Source: PGYR01 sp041675005 (GTDB lineage: Bacteria > Bacteroidota > Ignavibacteria > Kapaibacteriales > UBA2268). Taken from it: a stretch of DNA of 64,000 nucleotides. The notes below the pieces were generated by a model. That model did no database searches. It was not told where the DNA came from and saw nothing but the letters and a program-made list of their open reading frames with translations. Both the position numbers and the translations under genes were made by a program. Positions within the stretch are counted from its first letter, which is position 1. Each line of letters starts with the position of its first letter. The stretch is taken from the NCBI GenBank assembly GCA_041675005.1, contig JBAYUQ010000004.1, positions 89,876 through 153,875 of the forward strand, given 5' to 3'. This document shows positions 33,857 to 42,365 of this stretch, piece after piece.

Positions 33857-34444
33857 TCACCATTTTGTTTCTGTTGTATTATTAATAACTCGTACTTTGC
33901 TTTTTGCATCTGCTATCTTATTATGGACACTACGTGCGTTAGGTATAAATTCAATACGAGTAATAGGGAAATCTTGATTGTTTCTTCTGTCTCTTTTCTT
34001 AAAACTCTGTATCGTCTGTCCAAAGCTAATATCACCGCTACCGTCGGGTTTTTCGGTGTATGACAAACTTGGCAGATTCTCAAGAAATACGGATTTATAT
34101 GATTTATTGAACATTCCAGATTTTTGAATTATTCTTCTATTTGTGAGTGCATAAACGGTGTTTTTTCTTGAAATAGCATCAAAAAAATACCGACCAATTA
34201 GCAAATAAACACCAATTAATAAAAATGGTGTTCCAAATAATGCAAATAGAATACTTGCATCCATAGCCATATAAGTCCAAAATATAGAGAATCCAAGCCA
34301 AAATATGCTGAAAAGCGTAAGGAAAATATCAGTTGCTCTGAACTTAATTCCTCTCGCCGGCTTGTCTGCCCAGAGCAATCTCTCATCACCCTCTATTTGG
34401 TCTATGATTTCAGAGCGTGGGTCTATGTAGTTGTAGCTATTCAT
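33857..34444 (-). CDS. Membrane protein with bacterial PH domain
   Basis: 195 residues. A polar N-terminus (with GDERLLWADKPARGI) leads to two membrane helices (about 37-58 and 63-85), then a bPH-type domain (about 88-160) with NTVYALTNRRIIQKSGMFNK. It resembles YdbT/PH-domain membrane proteins of unknown role. It is 3 bases downstream of the exported-protein gene at 34448 and 4 bases upstream of DUF1801. Confidence 0.72.
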   Translation of the reverse strand: MNSYNYIDPRSEIIDQIEGDERLLWADKPARGIKFRATDIFLTLFSIFWLGFSIFWTYMAMDASILFALFGTPFLLIGVYLLIGRYFFDAISRKNTVYALTNRRIIQKSGMFNKSYKSVFLENLPSLSYTEKPDGSGDISFGQTIQSFKKRDRRNNQDFPITRIEFIPNARSVHNKIADAKSKVRVINNTTETKW

Positions 34445-34447
34445 TTC

Positions 34448-34867
34448 TTAATAAAACTCATCTATCAAGTAGGTGTACCTTTCTATTGCTTGATTTTTAT
34501 GAAGACTCAAAAACATGGGTATAGTTAAAATAATAGCATCATCGTTACATCCAAAAAGATAATAAATTCTATCCTGAGAAGAAAATACATATTCAATTTG
34601 TAATTTCTCTTCTTTTTCCAAAGCAATAATATCTTTCTCCTCTAATACCTCAAGTACAATTGAAGACAAGCATTTAACAGCGACATTGTCAGAATAAATC
34701 AAATCTCTAATTGTTTCAATTTCTTCATCAATAACTAAACTATCAATCAGTTTAACATTTTTTCCTGGTTTACCACTAATACCACTTCCAAACACTATCC
34801 AATCAAGCTTTTCCTGCGCAATTACAAGTACCATGGAAAATAAAAAAATAATTATAATCTTTTTCAT
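34448..34867 (-). CDS. Hypothetical exported protein
   Basis: 139 residues. A signal peptide covers about 1-17 (MKKIIIIFLFSMVLVIA) with no lipobox. The mature part is acidic and helical, with two cysteines. No family is recognised. It heads the packed minus-strand run PH / DUF1801 / VOC / small membrane protein, which begins just after a strong terminator. Confidence 0.62.
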   Translation of the reverse strand: MKKIIIIFLFSMVLVIAQEKLDWIVFGSGISGKPGKNVKLIDSLVIDEEIETIRDLIYSDNVAVKCLSSIVLEVLEEKDIIALEKEEKLQIEYVFSSQDRIYYLFGCNDDAIILTIPMFLSLHKNQAIERYTYLIDEFY

Positions 34868-34906
34868 AATTTTAACTTAGATTTATTCATATTTTCACAA
34901 TATAAC

Positions 34907-34940
34907 AAAAAACCCAATAATTTTTGATTATTGGGTTTTA
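34907..34940 (-). terminator. Terminator, copy 1 of a duplicated sequence
   Basis: On the minus strand, AACCCAATAATC pairs with the ATTATTGGGTT side of a 12-bp stem, followed by six T. The 30 bases 34907-34936 are identical to 35894-35923. It ends the HTH_34 gene transcript. Confidence 0.88.
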
Positions 34941-34963
34941 TTATCTAAACTTTGAATTAGAGT

Positions 34964-35257
34964 TTACTTTTCATCCATATTCAAATAGCTTTTCATTGCT
35001 TCAACATATTCTTCAAAAGCGGTTAGTCCTTTCTTTGATATTCGGCAAGTAGTTTTCGGGTAATTATTCTCGAAAGATTTATCTATAATAATGTACTCAG
35101 CTTCACTCAACACTTTAAGTTGGTGACTTAGATTGCCTTGTGTAGTTTTGGTTATTTTCTTTAAATGTTTAAAGTCTGCAGAATCAACTTTGATCAAAAA
35201 TGAAATAATAGCCAATCTTACTTGCTGATTTAGAACTTTATCGAGATTTTCATACAT
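34964..35257 (-). CDS. Winged-helix transcriptional regulator (HTH_34, ArsR-like)
   Basis: 97 residues. The winged helix is plain: LNQQVRLAIISFLIKVDSAD, then FKHLKKITKTTQGNLSHQLK as the recognition region and CRISKKGLTAFEEYV as the wing and last helix. No metal-binding cysteines of the ArsR type are visible. It lies 1 base after a membrane-protein gene. This pair is a common Bacteroidota arrangement in which the regulator probably controls its own operon. Confidence 0.85.
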   Translation of the reverse strand: MYENLDKVLNQQVRLAIISFLIKVDSADFKHLKKITKTTQGNLSHQLKVLSEAEYIIIDKSFENNYPKTTCRISKKGLTAFEEYVEAMKSYLNMDEK

Positions 35258-35258
35258 T

Positions 35259-35822
35259 CTACTTTTCGTTTTTTAATTTATAAGCCGGTATCAAATATCC
35301 AATCGCTATTGCTAAGGCATATAATAAATATGCATTTTCATTATTTATATATAGAGTCGTTAGCGAAATTACGAAGAAAACTACTCCTCCGAAAACTAAA
35401 GGTTTGAATTTCATAGTTAACCCAGAAACTAAAGTACCCATACCTGCGATTAGTAAAGTTAGTACTACGGGGTTGATTCCAATATATACAGATATATAGA
35501 CAACTACTAACATAGAAAACGCAATCACTATCCACATTGATTTTAAAAATACTTCCAGATGTGTTCTAAAGCCTTTTTCTTTATCTTTTTTCTTAGAGAC
35601 AACGCTTGTAATAATACCACCAATCGGCATTATTATAATCCAAGGAAGAAAATGCCATTTGAGTTCACCTGATTTTAGCAAAGCATAATCTGCCAATGAT
35701 GACACAATAGTTAACCAACCCCAAAATAAATAGAAGAAACTTTGTGATTTCAGATTCTCTTTTGCGTTAAGTATTGATTCTGAAATTATATCAATACTTT
35801 CTTTTGCACTAATATTTCCCAT
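35259..35822 (-). CDS. Membrane protein paired with HTH_34 regulator
   Basis: 187 residues with about six hydrophobic segments, after a soluble N-terminal helix (about 5-25). A charged loop KKKDKEKG separates helices 2 and 3. I know similar proteins as the upstream partner of HTH_34 regulators in Bacteroidota; no function has been assigned. With the regulator it forms a 0.9-kb unit that lies exactly between two identical terminators. Confidence 0.75.
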   Translation of the reverse strand: MGNISAKESIDIISESILNAKENLKSQSFFYLFWGWLTIVSSLADYALLKSGELKWHFLPWIIIMPIGGIITSVVSKKKDKEKGFRTHLEVFLKSMWIVIAFSMLVVVYISVYIGINPVVLTLLIAGMGTLVSGLTMKFKPLVFGGVVFFVISLTTLYINNENAYLLYALAIAIGYLIPAYKLKNEK

Positions 35823-35893
35823 AATTTTTATCCAAATAAGTTAAACAACATTACAAACATAATATAGTTTGTATAACAAACCAAATTATTGTT

Positions 35894-35923
35894 AAAAAAC
35901 CCAATAATTTTTGATTATTGGGT
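35894..35923 (-). terminator. Terminator, copy 2 of a duplicated sequence
   Basis: Identical over 30 bases to 34907-34936. It ends the YCII-like gene at 35954. Confidence 0.85.
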
Positions 35924-35953
35924 ATGGAATTACTATGAATTATGAAATTTATA

Positions 35954-36298
35954 TTAAAATTCAAATTTCATTATTTCTCTTATTTCTATCATGTCGCCAC
36001 TTGCAAGTATTGGGCAACCTTTTGATAGCTCTATAGCTTTATCCATAGACTCTGCTTTTATCAGTGTGAATCCACCGACTAATTCTTTAGCTTCTACATA
36101 AGGGCCGTCTGTTACTACGTTATCGGGAGCTAATATCTTGCCTGTAGTTTGTAAAGCTTCTGATGCTACTAAGCGATCTTCCTTAGCTAGACCCTCGTGC
36201 CATGCACCCCATTGTTCCATTATTGCTTGCATTTGCTCAGGACTTGGATTGAATTCTTGACTTACGTCATTTCTGTAGATTAATAAATATTGGTTCAT
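35954..36298 (-). CDS. YCII-related (DGPF-domain) protein
   Basis: 114 residues. Typical features are the opening NQYLLIYRN, PEQMQAIMEQWGAWHEGLAK, the central VVTDGPYVEAKELVGGFTLI and the closing IEIREIMKFEF. The dimeric alpha/beta-barrel family is often found beside ECF sigma factors, but none is seen here. The enzymatic role is unknown. It is a single gene with its own terminator. Confidence 0.88.
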   Translation of the reverse strand: MNQYLLIYRNDVSQEFNPSPEQMQAIMEQWGAWHEGLAKEDRLVASEALQTTGKILAPDNVVTDGPYVEAKELVGGFTLIKAESMDKAIELSKGCPILASGDMIEIREIMKFEF

Positions 36299-36384
36299 CT
36301 TACCACCTCTTAAAATTAGTTAATATATTTTGATTACAACAATATAACGATTTGGTATTTAAAATTGGGACAAGGAAATGTAAT

Positions 36385-36951
36385 TTAATTGCTATTTTCA
36401 ATATTTTTTATGCATTTCTCTCTTATGGCCCATATTTCATTGAAGCTATATTTAATCCCATTTTCTTTAATCCACTGCTCTATAAACTTCTTGTGATAAT
36501 CAACTTTATATTCTGAAACTTGATGGGGTTGAATTTCTATCTCTTTGATTAATGAATCTCGAATCTTTTCAAAATTAGAATTAGCTGAAGTTACATCTAT
36601 TCTAGTATCATTAATTTTTAGATAACAGTGGGCTTCTGGTAAATAGTCTATTGAGTTTTTTACTAATTCAACTCCGATTCTAGGAGTATTTTCAATATTC
36701 ATTTTATAAAGGCCCAAGATTAGCTTTACATTATCTTGATTATTCTCAAGGGCGATTGCTTTGAGAAAAGCATGTTTTGAGCTACAAGTTCCTTTCTTCT
36801 CTTTTAGGACTAAACTTAGGTCATGTCTATTTTCATTCCGACCATAGGGGAGAGAACAAACAAATTCTAAAAGCTCTAACCAAGTATATAGTTCTTGATT
36901 TACAGCTAATTTACTCAATTCATTTATTGCTATTATCTTGAAATCTAACAT
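36385..36951 (-). CDS. Transglutaminase-like protein
   Basis: 188 residues. A papain-like triad can be traced: Cys in KKGTCSSKHAFLKAIA (about Cys56), His in PEAHCYL (about His108) and Asp in INDTRIDVTSA (about Asp118). The order and spacing fit the bacterial transglutaminase-like superfamily. It has no signal peptide, so it is cytoplasmic. The function could be protease, amidase or cross-linking. It starts 1 base after the oxidoreductase gene and probably shares its transcript. Confidence 0.7.
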   Translation of the reverse strand: MLDFKIIAINELSKLAVNQELYTWLELLEFVCSLPYGRNENRHDLSLVLKEKKGTCSSKHAFLKAIALENNQDNVKLILGLYKMNIENTPRIGVELVKNSIDYLPEAHCYLKINDTRIDVTSANSNFEKIRDSLIKEIEIQPHQVSEYKVDYHKKFIEQWIKENGIKYSFNEIWAIREKCIKNIENSN

Positions 36952-36952
36952 A

Positions 36953-37921
36953 TTAATCTATCTTTATTACAACATTCCCAACTTTGTGACCCAAATCAAC
37001 ATATCGGTGTGCTTCTGATATTTCTTCTAGGGGATATATTTTATCTATAACTGGCTTTAGTTTAATCTGTTCCGCTAACTTGGCAACAGATTCTATATTC
37101 TTTTTATTAAATAAAGCTACTCCAGCTTTAATTTTAACCTTCTTAGTTAAGTTATATTTGAACATATCATAATACTGTGGTACAGTAGCTACTGCCATAA
37201 AATGTTTACCATCTTCGTTGAGCATACTCAAGCTTTCCTTCGGTGAGATTATTCCTAACGTGTCATAGATAATATCATACTTCTTTCCGCTTTTCAGATA
37301 GTCTTCTTTGGTGTAGTCTATAACCTCGTCTGCTCCTAATGATTTTACTAATTCAACATTCTTCCCACTACAAATTCCTGTTACTACAGATCCATAATTC
37401 TTAGCCATTTGAACAGCATTAGTACCTAATGAACCAGATGCCCCATTTATGAGTATTGATTGACCTTTGAGTTTATCACTGACTTCCTCAAGAAAAGTTA
37501 GAGATGTTAAAGCTCCAAAAGGTAATGCTGCCGCTTCTTCAAAGCTTAGATTTTCAGGAATCAATGTTATTGCACCTTCTTCCTTGATTGTAGTATATTC
37601 TGCATAAGTACCTGTTTTACTTGAGCCAAATACTCTATCACCTACTTTGAACTCATTAACTTGATTTCCTATTGATTCTACTACACCCGCAAAATCAGAA
37701 CCGAGTATAGGTTTCCTTGGCTTCGTGAGACCCTGGACTAATCTAATTATCAGCCCAAAACCTCTTGGTACGTTGAGTGAACGAAGACGAACATCTGCCG
37801 TTGTTACTGTAGTAGCATATATTTTAACTAAGACTTCATTCTTCTTAGGTACTGGTTTAGTTATCTCTGCTTTTAGGAATACATCTGGAGTTCCATACTT
37901 CGTATAAATCATTGCTTTCAT
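36953..37921 (-). CDS. Zinc-independent quinone oxidoreductase (MDR superfamily)
   Basis: 322 residues, the usual size. The GroES-like domain (about 1-125) contains GSDFAGVVESIGNQVNEFKV and GDRVFG. The Rossmann domain shows LINGASGSLGTNAVQMAKNY (NADPH-binding) and the C-terminal YPLEEISEAHRYVDLGHKVG. The zinc-ligand cysteines of alcohol dehydrogenases are absent, so a quinone or enone reductase is likely. It leads a short operon with the transglutaminase-like gene. Confidence 0.93.
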   Translation of the reverse strand: MKAMIYTKYGTPDVFLKAEITKPVPKKNEVLVKIYATTVTTADVRLRSLNVPRGFGLIIRLVQGLTKPRKPILGSDFAGVVESIGNQVNEFKVGDRVFGSSKTGTYAEYTTIKEEGAITLIPENLSFEEAAALPFGALTSLTFLEEVSDKLKGQSILINGASGSLGTNAVQMAKNYGSVVTGICSGKNVELVKSLGADEVIDYTKEDYLKSGKKYDIIYDTLGIISPKESLSMLNEDGKHFMAVATVPQYYDMFKYNLTKKVKIKAGVALFNKKNIESVAKLAEQIKLKPVIDKIYPLEEISEAHRYVDLGHKVGNVVIKID

Positions 37922-37932
37922 TTTAATTTCCC

Positions 37933-38157
37933 CTAATCTGTTAGAATTTCACAATGAAACCCGTTCGACTTCACTATTGCTATTACTTCGTGTTCTCTAA
38001 TTGAACCGTCTGTCTGTACTTTTAATACATTGTCTTTATCTTCTTGATCAAGATACCAACTCTGTATATACGGATTAGAATTCAAATCTTCTTTTATTCC
38101 GTTAACCCTTTCACCTTGCTCTATATTAGTTTTGAAGATGAACAAATTATCAATCAT
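37933..38157 (-). CDS. Small HMA-like protein without CxxC
   Basis: 74 residues with a predicted ferredoxin-like beta-alpha-beta pattern (LFIFKTNI, a helix, WYLDQEDKDNVLKVQTDG, a helix, CEILTD). It resembles heavy-metal-associated domains but lacks the CxxC metal site. It overlaps the XRE regulator gene by 4 bases (ATGA). Such copies often accompany small regulators; the role is unknown. Confidence 0.65.
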   Translation of the reverse strand: MIDNLFIFKTNIEQGERVNGIKEDLNSNPYIQSWYLDQEDKDNVLKVQTDGSIREHEVIAIVKSNGFHCEILTD

Positions 38158-38381
38158 TTCTTTTCCTCGGTTGGTTCATAAGAGAAAACATCTTCAAGTT
38201 TTTTATCAAATACTCTAGCAATTTTGAATGCAAGTTCGAGTGAGGGGGAGTATTTTCCTTTTTCTATTGCAACTATAGTTTGGCGTGTAACATCGACTGC
38301 TTCTGCTAGCTGTTGTTGAGTCATTTCATCTTTGTGAAACCTTAGTGCTCTTATATTCGAACTAATGTAATTCTTACTCAT
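38154..38381 (-). CDS. XRE-family (Cro/CI-type) transcriptional regulator
   Basis: 75 residues, a minimal single-domain regulator. The helix-turn-helix TQQQLAEAVDVTRQTIVAIE (about 21-40) is followed by KGKYSPSLELAFKIARVFDK and LEDVFSYEP, the classic end of this subfamily. It lies 2 bases after the membrane-protein gene and overlaps the HMA-like gene. A perfect 13-bp inverted repeat at 38862-38925, upstream of the operon, is a good candidate for its operator. Confidence 0.92.
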   Translation of the reverse strand: MSKNYISSNIRALRFHKDEMTQQQLAEAVDVTRQTIVAIEKGKYSPSLELAFKIARVFDKKLEDVFSYEPTEEKK

Positions 38382-38383
38382 AT

Positions 38384-38842
38384 TTATACTCCGCTTTGCA
38401 TATAATAGAACTCTGATAAGTCGGCTATAATAGCTGATACGAGTATAGTAAATAGAATAATGTTGAATGATATGAATACATTAAAACTAAATGCTAGAGA
38501 GCTAAGGAAAACTAGAAAACCAACAATAAAGACATGATAGAAGTTTCTAGTTGCCTTTATATCTATTAATTTCCCAAATTCATCTAACTTATCAAACCTC
38601 GTCTCATCACCAGTAATTATAGTATTGATTATAGTCAGTATTATCATTAGAATAATCTTACTAACTACAAATACAGGAATTAGTATTAGTATAACTGCAC
38701 TCCAAAATTCTATTTGCCCCTGTAAGTCTAATATCTTTTCTGCGTATAACTCTGATACGTACCAATAGTAGGTAACGAAAGAGATAATTGTAGTTAATAA
38801 TGAGAAAAGAGGTCTTTTTTCAGCTAATGATAATTTTTCCAT
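38384..38842 (-). CDS. Membrane protein in XRE-regulator operon
   Basis: 152 residues from the ATG at 38842; the frame is open to 38911 but that part covers the operator region. There are four hydrophobic helices (about 13-33, 45-70, 97-117 and 120-140), with a charged loop TGDETRFDKLDEFG between the second and third. Small four-helix membrane proteins before a single-domain XRE gene are frequent in Bacteroidota and Firmicutes and are of unknown function. It is the first gene of a three-gene unit. Confidence 0.72.
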   Translation of the reverse strand: MEKLSLAEKRPLFSLLTTIISFVTYYWYVSELYAEKILDLQGQIEFWSAVILILIPVFVVSKIILMIILTIINTIITGDETRFDKLDEFGKLIDIKATRNFYHVFIVGFLVFLSSLAFSFNVFISFNIILFTILVSAIIADLSEFYYMQSGV

Positions 38843-38861
38843 AGTAATAATCTTTTTGTGT

Positions 38862-38925
38862 AATGTATAATATAATTGATACAAAGTTAATAATAATATA
38901 CACAATGTCAAATATATTATACATT
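38862..38925. promoter_or_regulatory. Perfect 13-bp inverted repeat, candidate operator
   Basis: AATGTATAATATA (38862-38874) is the exact reverse complement of TATATTATACATT (38913-38925), with 38 bases between them, centred about 50 bases upstream of the membrane-protein ATG. Position and symmetry suit a dimeric regulator binding two sites, most simply the XRE protein of the same operon. Confidence 0.6.
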
Positions 38926-39159
38926 AAATGCGGAAAAAATTCTCCATTTAAGGGGAGCATAGTTTAGATTGATATAACTTTGATAAGTAAATGAGATAAT
39001 GGTGTTCGGTATGAATAGTTTGTAATAAAGTCAACCCAATTTTGTCCAAATCATGTAACAAAGTCAAGGTAATTCTATTGACAAATCGCTCTTGATTGTT
39101 AGTTCTCAATATAAATCAGTAATTTTGTCTAATCATCAATATACTTAGCACCAACCTTT

Positions 39160-39984
39160 ATGCACCTGGAAATACTTACCTCTTTGCTTCTAATTATAGT
39201 TAGCATACTTATTAGTCTATATGGCTCATTAGTTGGTTTTGGCGGAGGCATATTCATGGTTCCGGTACTAATTACATTCTTTGGTTTTGACTTCGGAACT
39301 GCTGTTGGTACTACTATGGCATCACTAATTCCCTCCGCATTTATTTCAACTTTTCTTAATAGAAAAAATAAGAATGTTGATTTTAAAATGGGAACACTAT
39401 TAGAAATTCCAACTATGATAGGTGTAATCTTCGGTAGTTTGCTTATCTCTTTTGTCTCTGTCTATAGTTTAAAGGTGATATTTGTTGTCTTCATATTTAT
39501 ATTAGGATTATCATTTTTCATCAAGTTCGGATCAAAAAATAGTAATCTTGATCTATTCAATAAACTAAATAGACTAAAACCAAGTTTTATTATAAAGAAT
39601 AAAAATCACTCTGTTGTATATAGAGCAAGTCTTTTCATGTTGCTATTCTTTGGTTTGCTATCAGGTACATTAGCTGGATTATTTGGTATGGGTGGGGGAT
39701 TTATGAAAACACCTATTATGATAAAAGTATTCAAAATTCCAGCTAAGATTGCTACTGCAACGGCTTTGTTTATGATATTGGTTACTAGTATAACAGGATC
39801 TATAAGTCACTATATGCAAGGGCATATATATATATCAAAAGCAATGCCTGTGATAATTGGTTTTGCCATAGGTGCATTGTTAGGACATAAGGTTAATACA
39901 CATATCAAATCTACAAATTTGGAAAAGCTAATTGGGTTTGCACTTATCTTAGCTTCTATGACTATGCTTGTTAATCTACTATAA
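39160..39984 (+). CDS. TauE/SafE-family sulfite/anion exporter
   Basis: 274 residues with about eight membrane helices in two repeated halves. Each half carries the family motif: LVGFGGGIFMVPVLITFFGF (about 26-45) and LAGLFGMGGGFMKTPIMIKV (about 172-191). The family exports sulfite, sulfoacetate or other organosulfur anions; the substrate cannot be named from sequence. It is a single gene with a 248-base upstream gap that it shares with the divergent XRE operon. Confidence 0.9.
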   Translation: MHLEILTSLLLIIVSILISLYGSLVGFGGGIFMVPVLITFFGFDFGTAVGTTMASLIPSAFISTFLNRKNKNVDFKMGTLLEIPTMIGVIFGSLLISFVSVYSLKVIFVVFIFILGLSFFIKFGSKNSNLDLFNKLNRLKPSFIIKNKNHSVVYRASLFMLLFFGLLSGTLAGLFGMGGGFMKTPIMIKVFKIPAKIATATALFMILVTSITGSISHYMQGHIYISKAMPVIIGFAIGALLGHKVNTHIKSTNLEKLIGFALILASMTMLVNLL

Positions 39985-40113
39985 GTATTGATAATCGTTT
40001 TCATAAACTTTCAATATCAATCAGTCGTCTAATGTTAAAAAACAAAAACACAAAACCTTATAAAATTATTTCTTATTTTTGAATTCGTTAAATAATCAAA
40101 TCCCCCTTAGTTT

Positions 40114-42012
40114 ATGAGCGATCCGATAAAGCACGAATGTGGTATAGTTCTACTTAGATTATTGAAGCCAATGTCTTACTATATTGAAAAGTATGGCAGT
40201 CCATTTTATGGCATCAATAAAATGTATTTATTAATGCAAAAACAGCATAACCGAGGACAAGATGGTGCTGGTTTTCTTAGCATAAAGTTTGATCCTGAGC
40301 CTGGCAGTCCTTATATATTCCGTCGTCGCTCCGTAGAAAATCAACCGATACAAGATATCTTCGGGCAAATCTCTCGAAAGATAAATAAAAGAATGAGAAA
40401 TAATCCAGAATATAAGAACAATCTGGAACTTGCAGCCGAAGAACTTCCTTATGTTGGGAATGTCTATCTAGGGCATCTACGCTACGGCACTTACGGCAAA
40501 AATAAAATCGAAAATTGTCACCCTTTCTTACGAGCTAATAACTGGATGCATAAAAATCTGATTATAGCAGGTAATTTCAATATGACGAATGTTGATGAGC
40601 TTTTTGAGACTCTCATCAACCTCGGTCAACACCCCAAAGAGAAGGCTGATACTGTTACTATACTAGAAAGAACAGGTCATTTTCTAGATGAAGAAGTAAA
40701 CAAAGTATGGTTCGACCTAAAGAGCAAAGGTATTTCTAAAAAAGATGCTTCTCCTTTGATTATGGATAATCTCGATGTAGTTAATATGCTACGCCGCTCT
40801 GCTAAAAAGTGGGATGGTGGCTATACTATTGCTGGTATGATAGGACACGGTGATTCGTTCGTACTACGTGATCCAAATGGTATTCGTCCTTGTTTCTATT
40901 ATATAGATGACGAAATAGCAGTAGTAACTTCCGAAAGACCTGTTATACAAACGGCTTTCAAGGTAGATATAGAAGATGTAAAAGAACTTGACCCAGGTCA
41001 TGCTATTATCATCAAGAAAGATGGACGAATCTCATTTGAGGAAATCCGCGAGCCGGGTGAGAAATTATCATGCTCATTCGAGCGTATATATTTCTCCCGT
41101 GGTAATGATGCAGATATCTACAATGAGCGATTAGAGCTAGGAAGACAAGTTACGAAACAAGTAATCCACTCTATAGCTGGAGATTTGGATAATACTGTTT
41201 TCTCTTTCATACCTAATACGGCCGAAGTTGCATTCTACGGACTACTCAAGGGAATGGAAGATTACCAGAAGCGAATACAGATAGACGAAATAAAAGAGAA
41301 AAACGGTACTCTAACCGATGAAGATCTAAGTAAAATACTAGAAAAGCGTGTTCGATTAGAGAAAATAGCTATCAAAGATGCAAAGTTACGTACTTTCATC
41401 ACTGAAGACAGCTCACGAGACGATTTGGTCTCGCATATATATGATGTTACTTATGGCAAAGTAAAGCCGACAGACACTCTTGTTGTCTTAGATGATAGCA
41501 TTGTGCGTGGAACAACTCTACAAAAAAGTATAATCAGAATATTAGACACACTAAAACCTAAGAAAATCATAGTTGTTTCTTCTGCTCCGCAGATTCGCTA
41601 TCCAGATTGCTATGGTATAGATATGGCAAAACTTGGCGATTTCATAGCTTTCAAGGCCGCTGTTGAATTACTAAAAGAGCAAGGAAAAGAAGACGTATTA
41701 GATGAAGTTTATAAGAAATGTAAAGCCTCAGTAGCTCTTCCTGAGTATGACGGAATCAACTATGTAAAAGGTATTTACGACTTATTTACTTATGAAGAAG
41801 TATCGAACAAAGTGGCACAGCTAATCCGCGAAGAGAATATAAATGCAGAGGTGGAAGTAATCTTCCAAACTGTTGAGCATCTTCACATAGCTTGCCCAAA
41901 TCATAAAGGCGATTGGTACTTCACTGGTAACTACCCAACCGAAAGTGGAATGAGAGTAGTGAATCGTGCATTTATCAATTATTACGAAGGGAAAAACGTA
42001 AGAGCTTACTAA
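40114..42012 (+). CDS. purF: Large amidophosphoribosyltransferase-family protein (PurF-like)
   Basis: 632 residues, longer than usual PurF (about 450-510). The Ntn glutaminase domain begins with the nucleophile Cys9 in HECGIV, implying an eight-residue propeptide. It contains KQHNRGQDGAG, LGHLRYGTYG and GNFNMTN, with an extra segment near 85-105. The phosphoribosyltransferase part has ERIYFSRGND and the PRPP loop VVLDDSIVRGTTL. A long insert (about 370-440) and a C-terminal extension set it apart. It should make phosphoribosylamine from PRPP and glutamine, but this long form is a distinct branch. It shares one base with yraN. Confidence 0.85.
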   Translation: MSDPIKHECGIVLLRLLKPMSYYIEKYGSPFYGINKMYLLMQKQHNRGQDGAGFLSIKFDPEPGSPYIFRRRSVENQPIQDIFGQISRKINKRMRNNPEYKNNLELAAEELPYVGNVYLGHLRYGTYGKNKIENCHPFLRANNWMHKNLIIAGNFNMTNVDELFETLINLGQHPKEKADTVTILERTGHFLDEEVNKVWFDLKSKGISKKDASPLIMDNLDVVNMLRRSAKKWDGGYTIAGMIGHGDSFVLRDPNGIRPCFYYIDDEIAVVTSERPVIQTAFKVDIEDVKELDPGHAIIIKKDGRISFEEIREPGEKLSCSFERIYFSRGNDADIYNERLELGRQVTKQVIHSIAGDLDNTVFSFIPNTAEVAFYGLLKGMEDYQKRIQIDEIKEKNGTLTDEDLSKILEKRVRLEKIAIKDAKLRTFITEDSSRDDLVSHIYDVTYGKVKPTDTLVVLDDSIVRGTTLQKSIIRILDTLKPKKIIVVSSAPQIRYPDCYGIDMAKLGDFIAFKAAVELLKEQGKEDVLDEVYKKCKASVALPEYDGINYVKGIYDLFTYEEVSNKVAQLIREENINAEVEVIFQTVEHLHIACPNHKGDWYFTGNYPTESGMRVVNRAFINYYEGKNVRAY

Positions 42013-42365
42013 TGGATAATACTCAAGTTGGACATAAATTTGAAGAGTTAGCCGAAGATTATCTAGTCAAAAAGGGCTATAAAATTATTAAGAGAAACTT
42101 CCATTTCGGGAAGCTTGGGGAAATAGATATTGTTGCAGAGAAAGATAATATTCTAGTCTTTTGTGAAGTGAAGGGCAGAAATAATAATAACTTTGGTTCG
42201 GCAATTGAAGCCGTTACTTACGGTAAACAAATGAAACTAAGGAAAACAGCCGAAGGTTATTTGAATATCAATAAAATAACTGACAAAGATTGCCGAATGG
42301 ACTTAGTAGCAATAGATATAATTGCTGGAAAACCACAAATCACACATTTAGAAAATGCGTTCTAA
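42012..42365 (+). CDS. YraN/UPF0102-family putative endonuclease
   Basis: 117 residues. The nuclease-like motif is clear: GHKFEELAEDYLVKKGYKII, then GEIDIVAEKDNILVFCEVKG (the D/E...E-x-K pattern of restriction-like folds) and YLNINKITDKDCRMDLVAID. The family is usually encoded near rnhB or rsmI and its role is unproven. Its ATG overlaps the PurF-like stop by one base, and the next gene overlaps its end by 11 bases. Confidence 0.92.
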   Translation: MDNTQVGHKFEELAEDYLVKKGYKIIKRNFHFGKLGEIDIVAEKDNILVFCEVKGRNNNNFGSAIEAVTYGKQMKLRKTAEGYLNINKITDKDCRMDLVAIDIIAGKPQITHLENAF

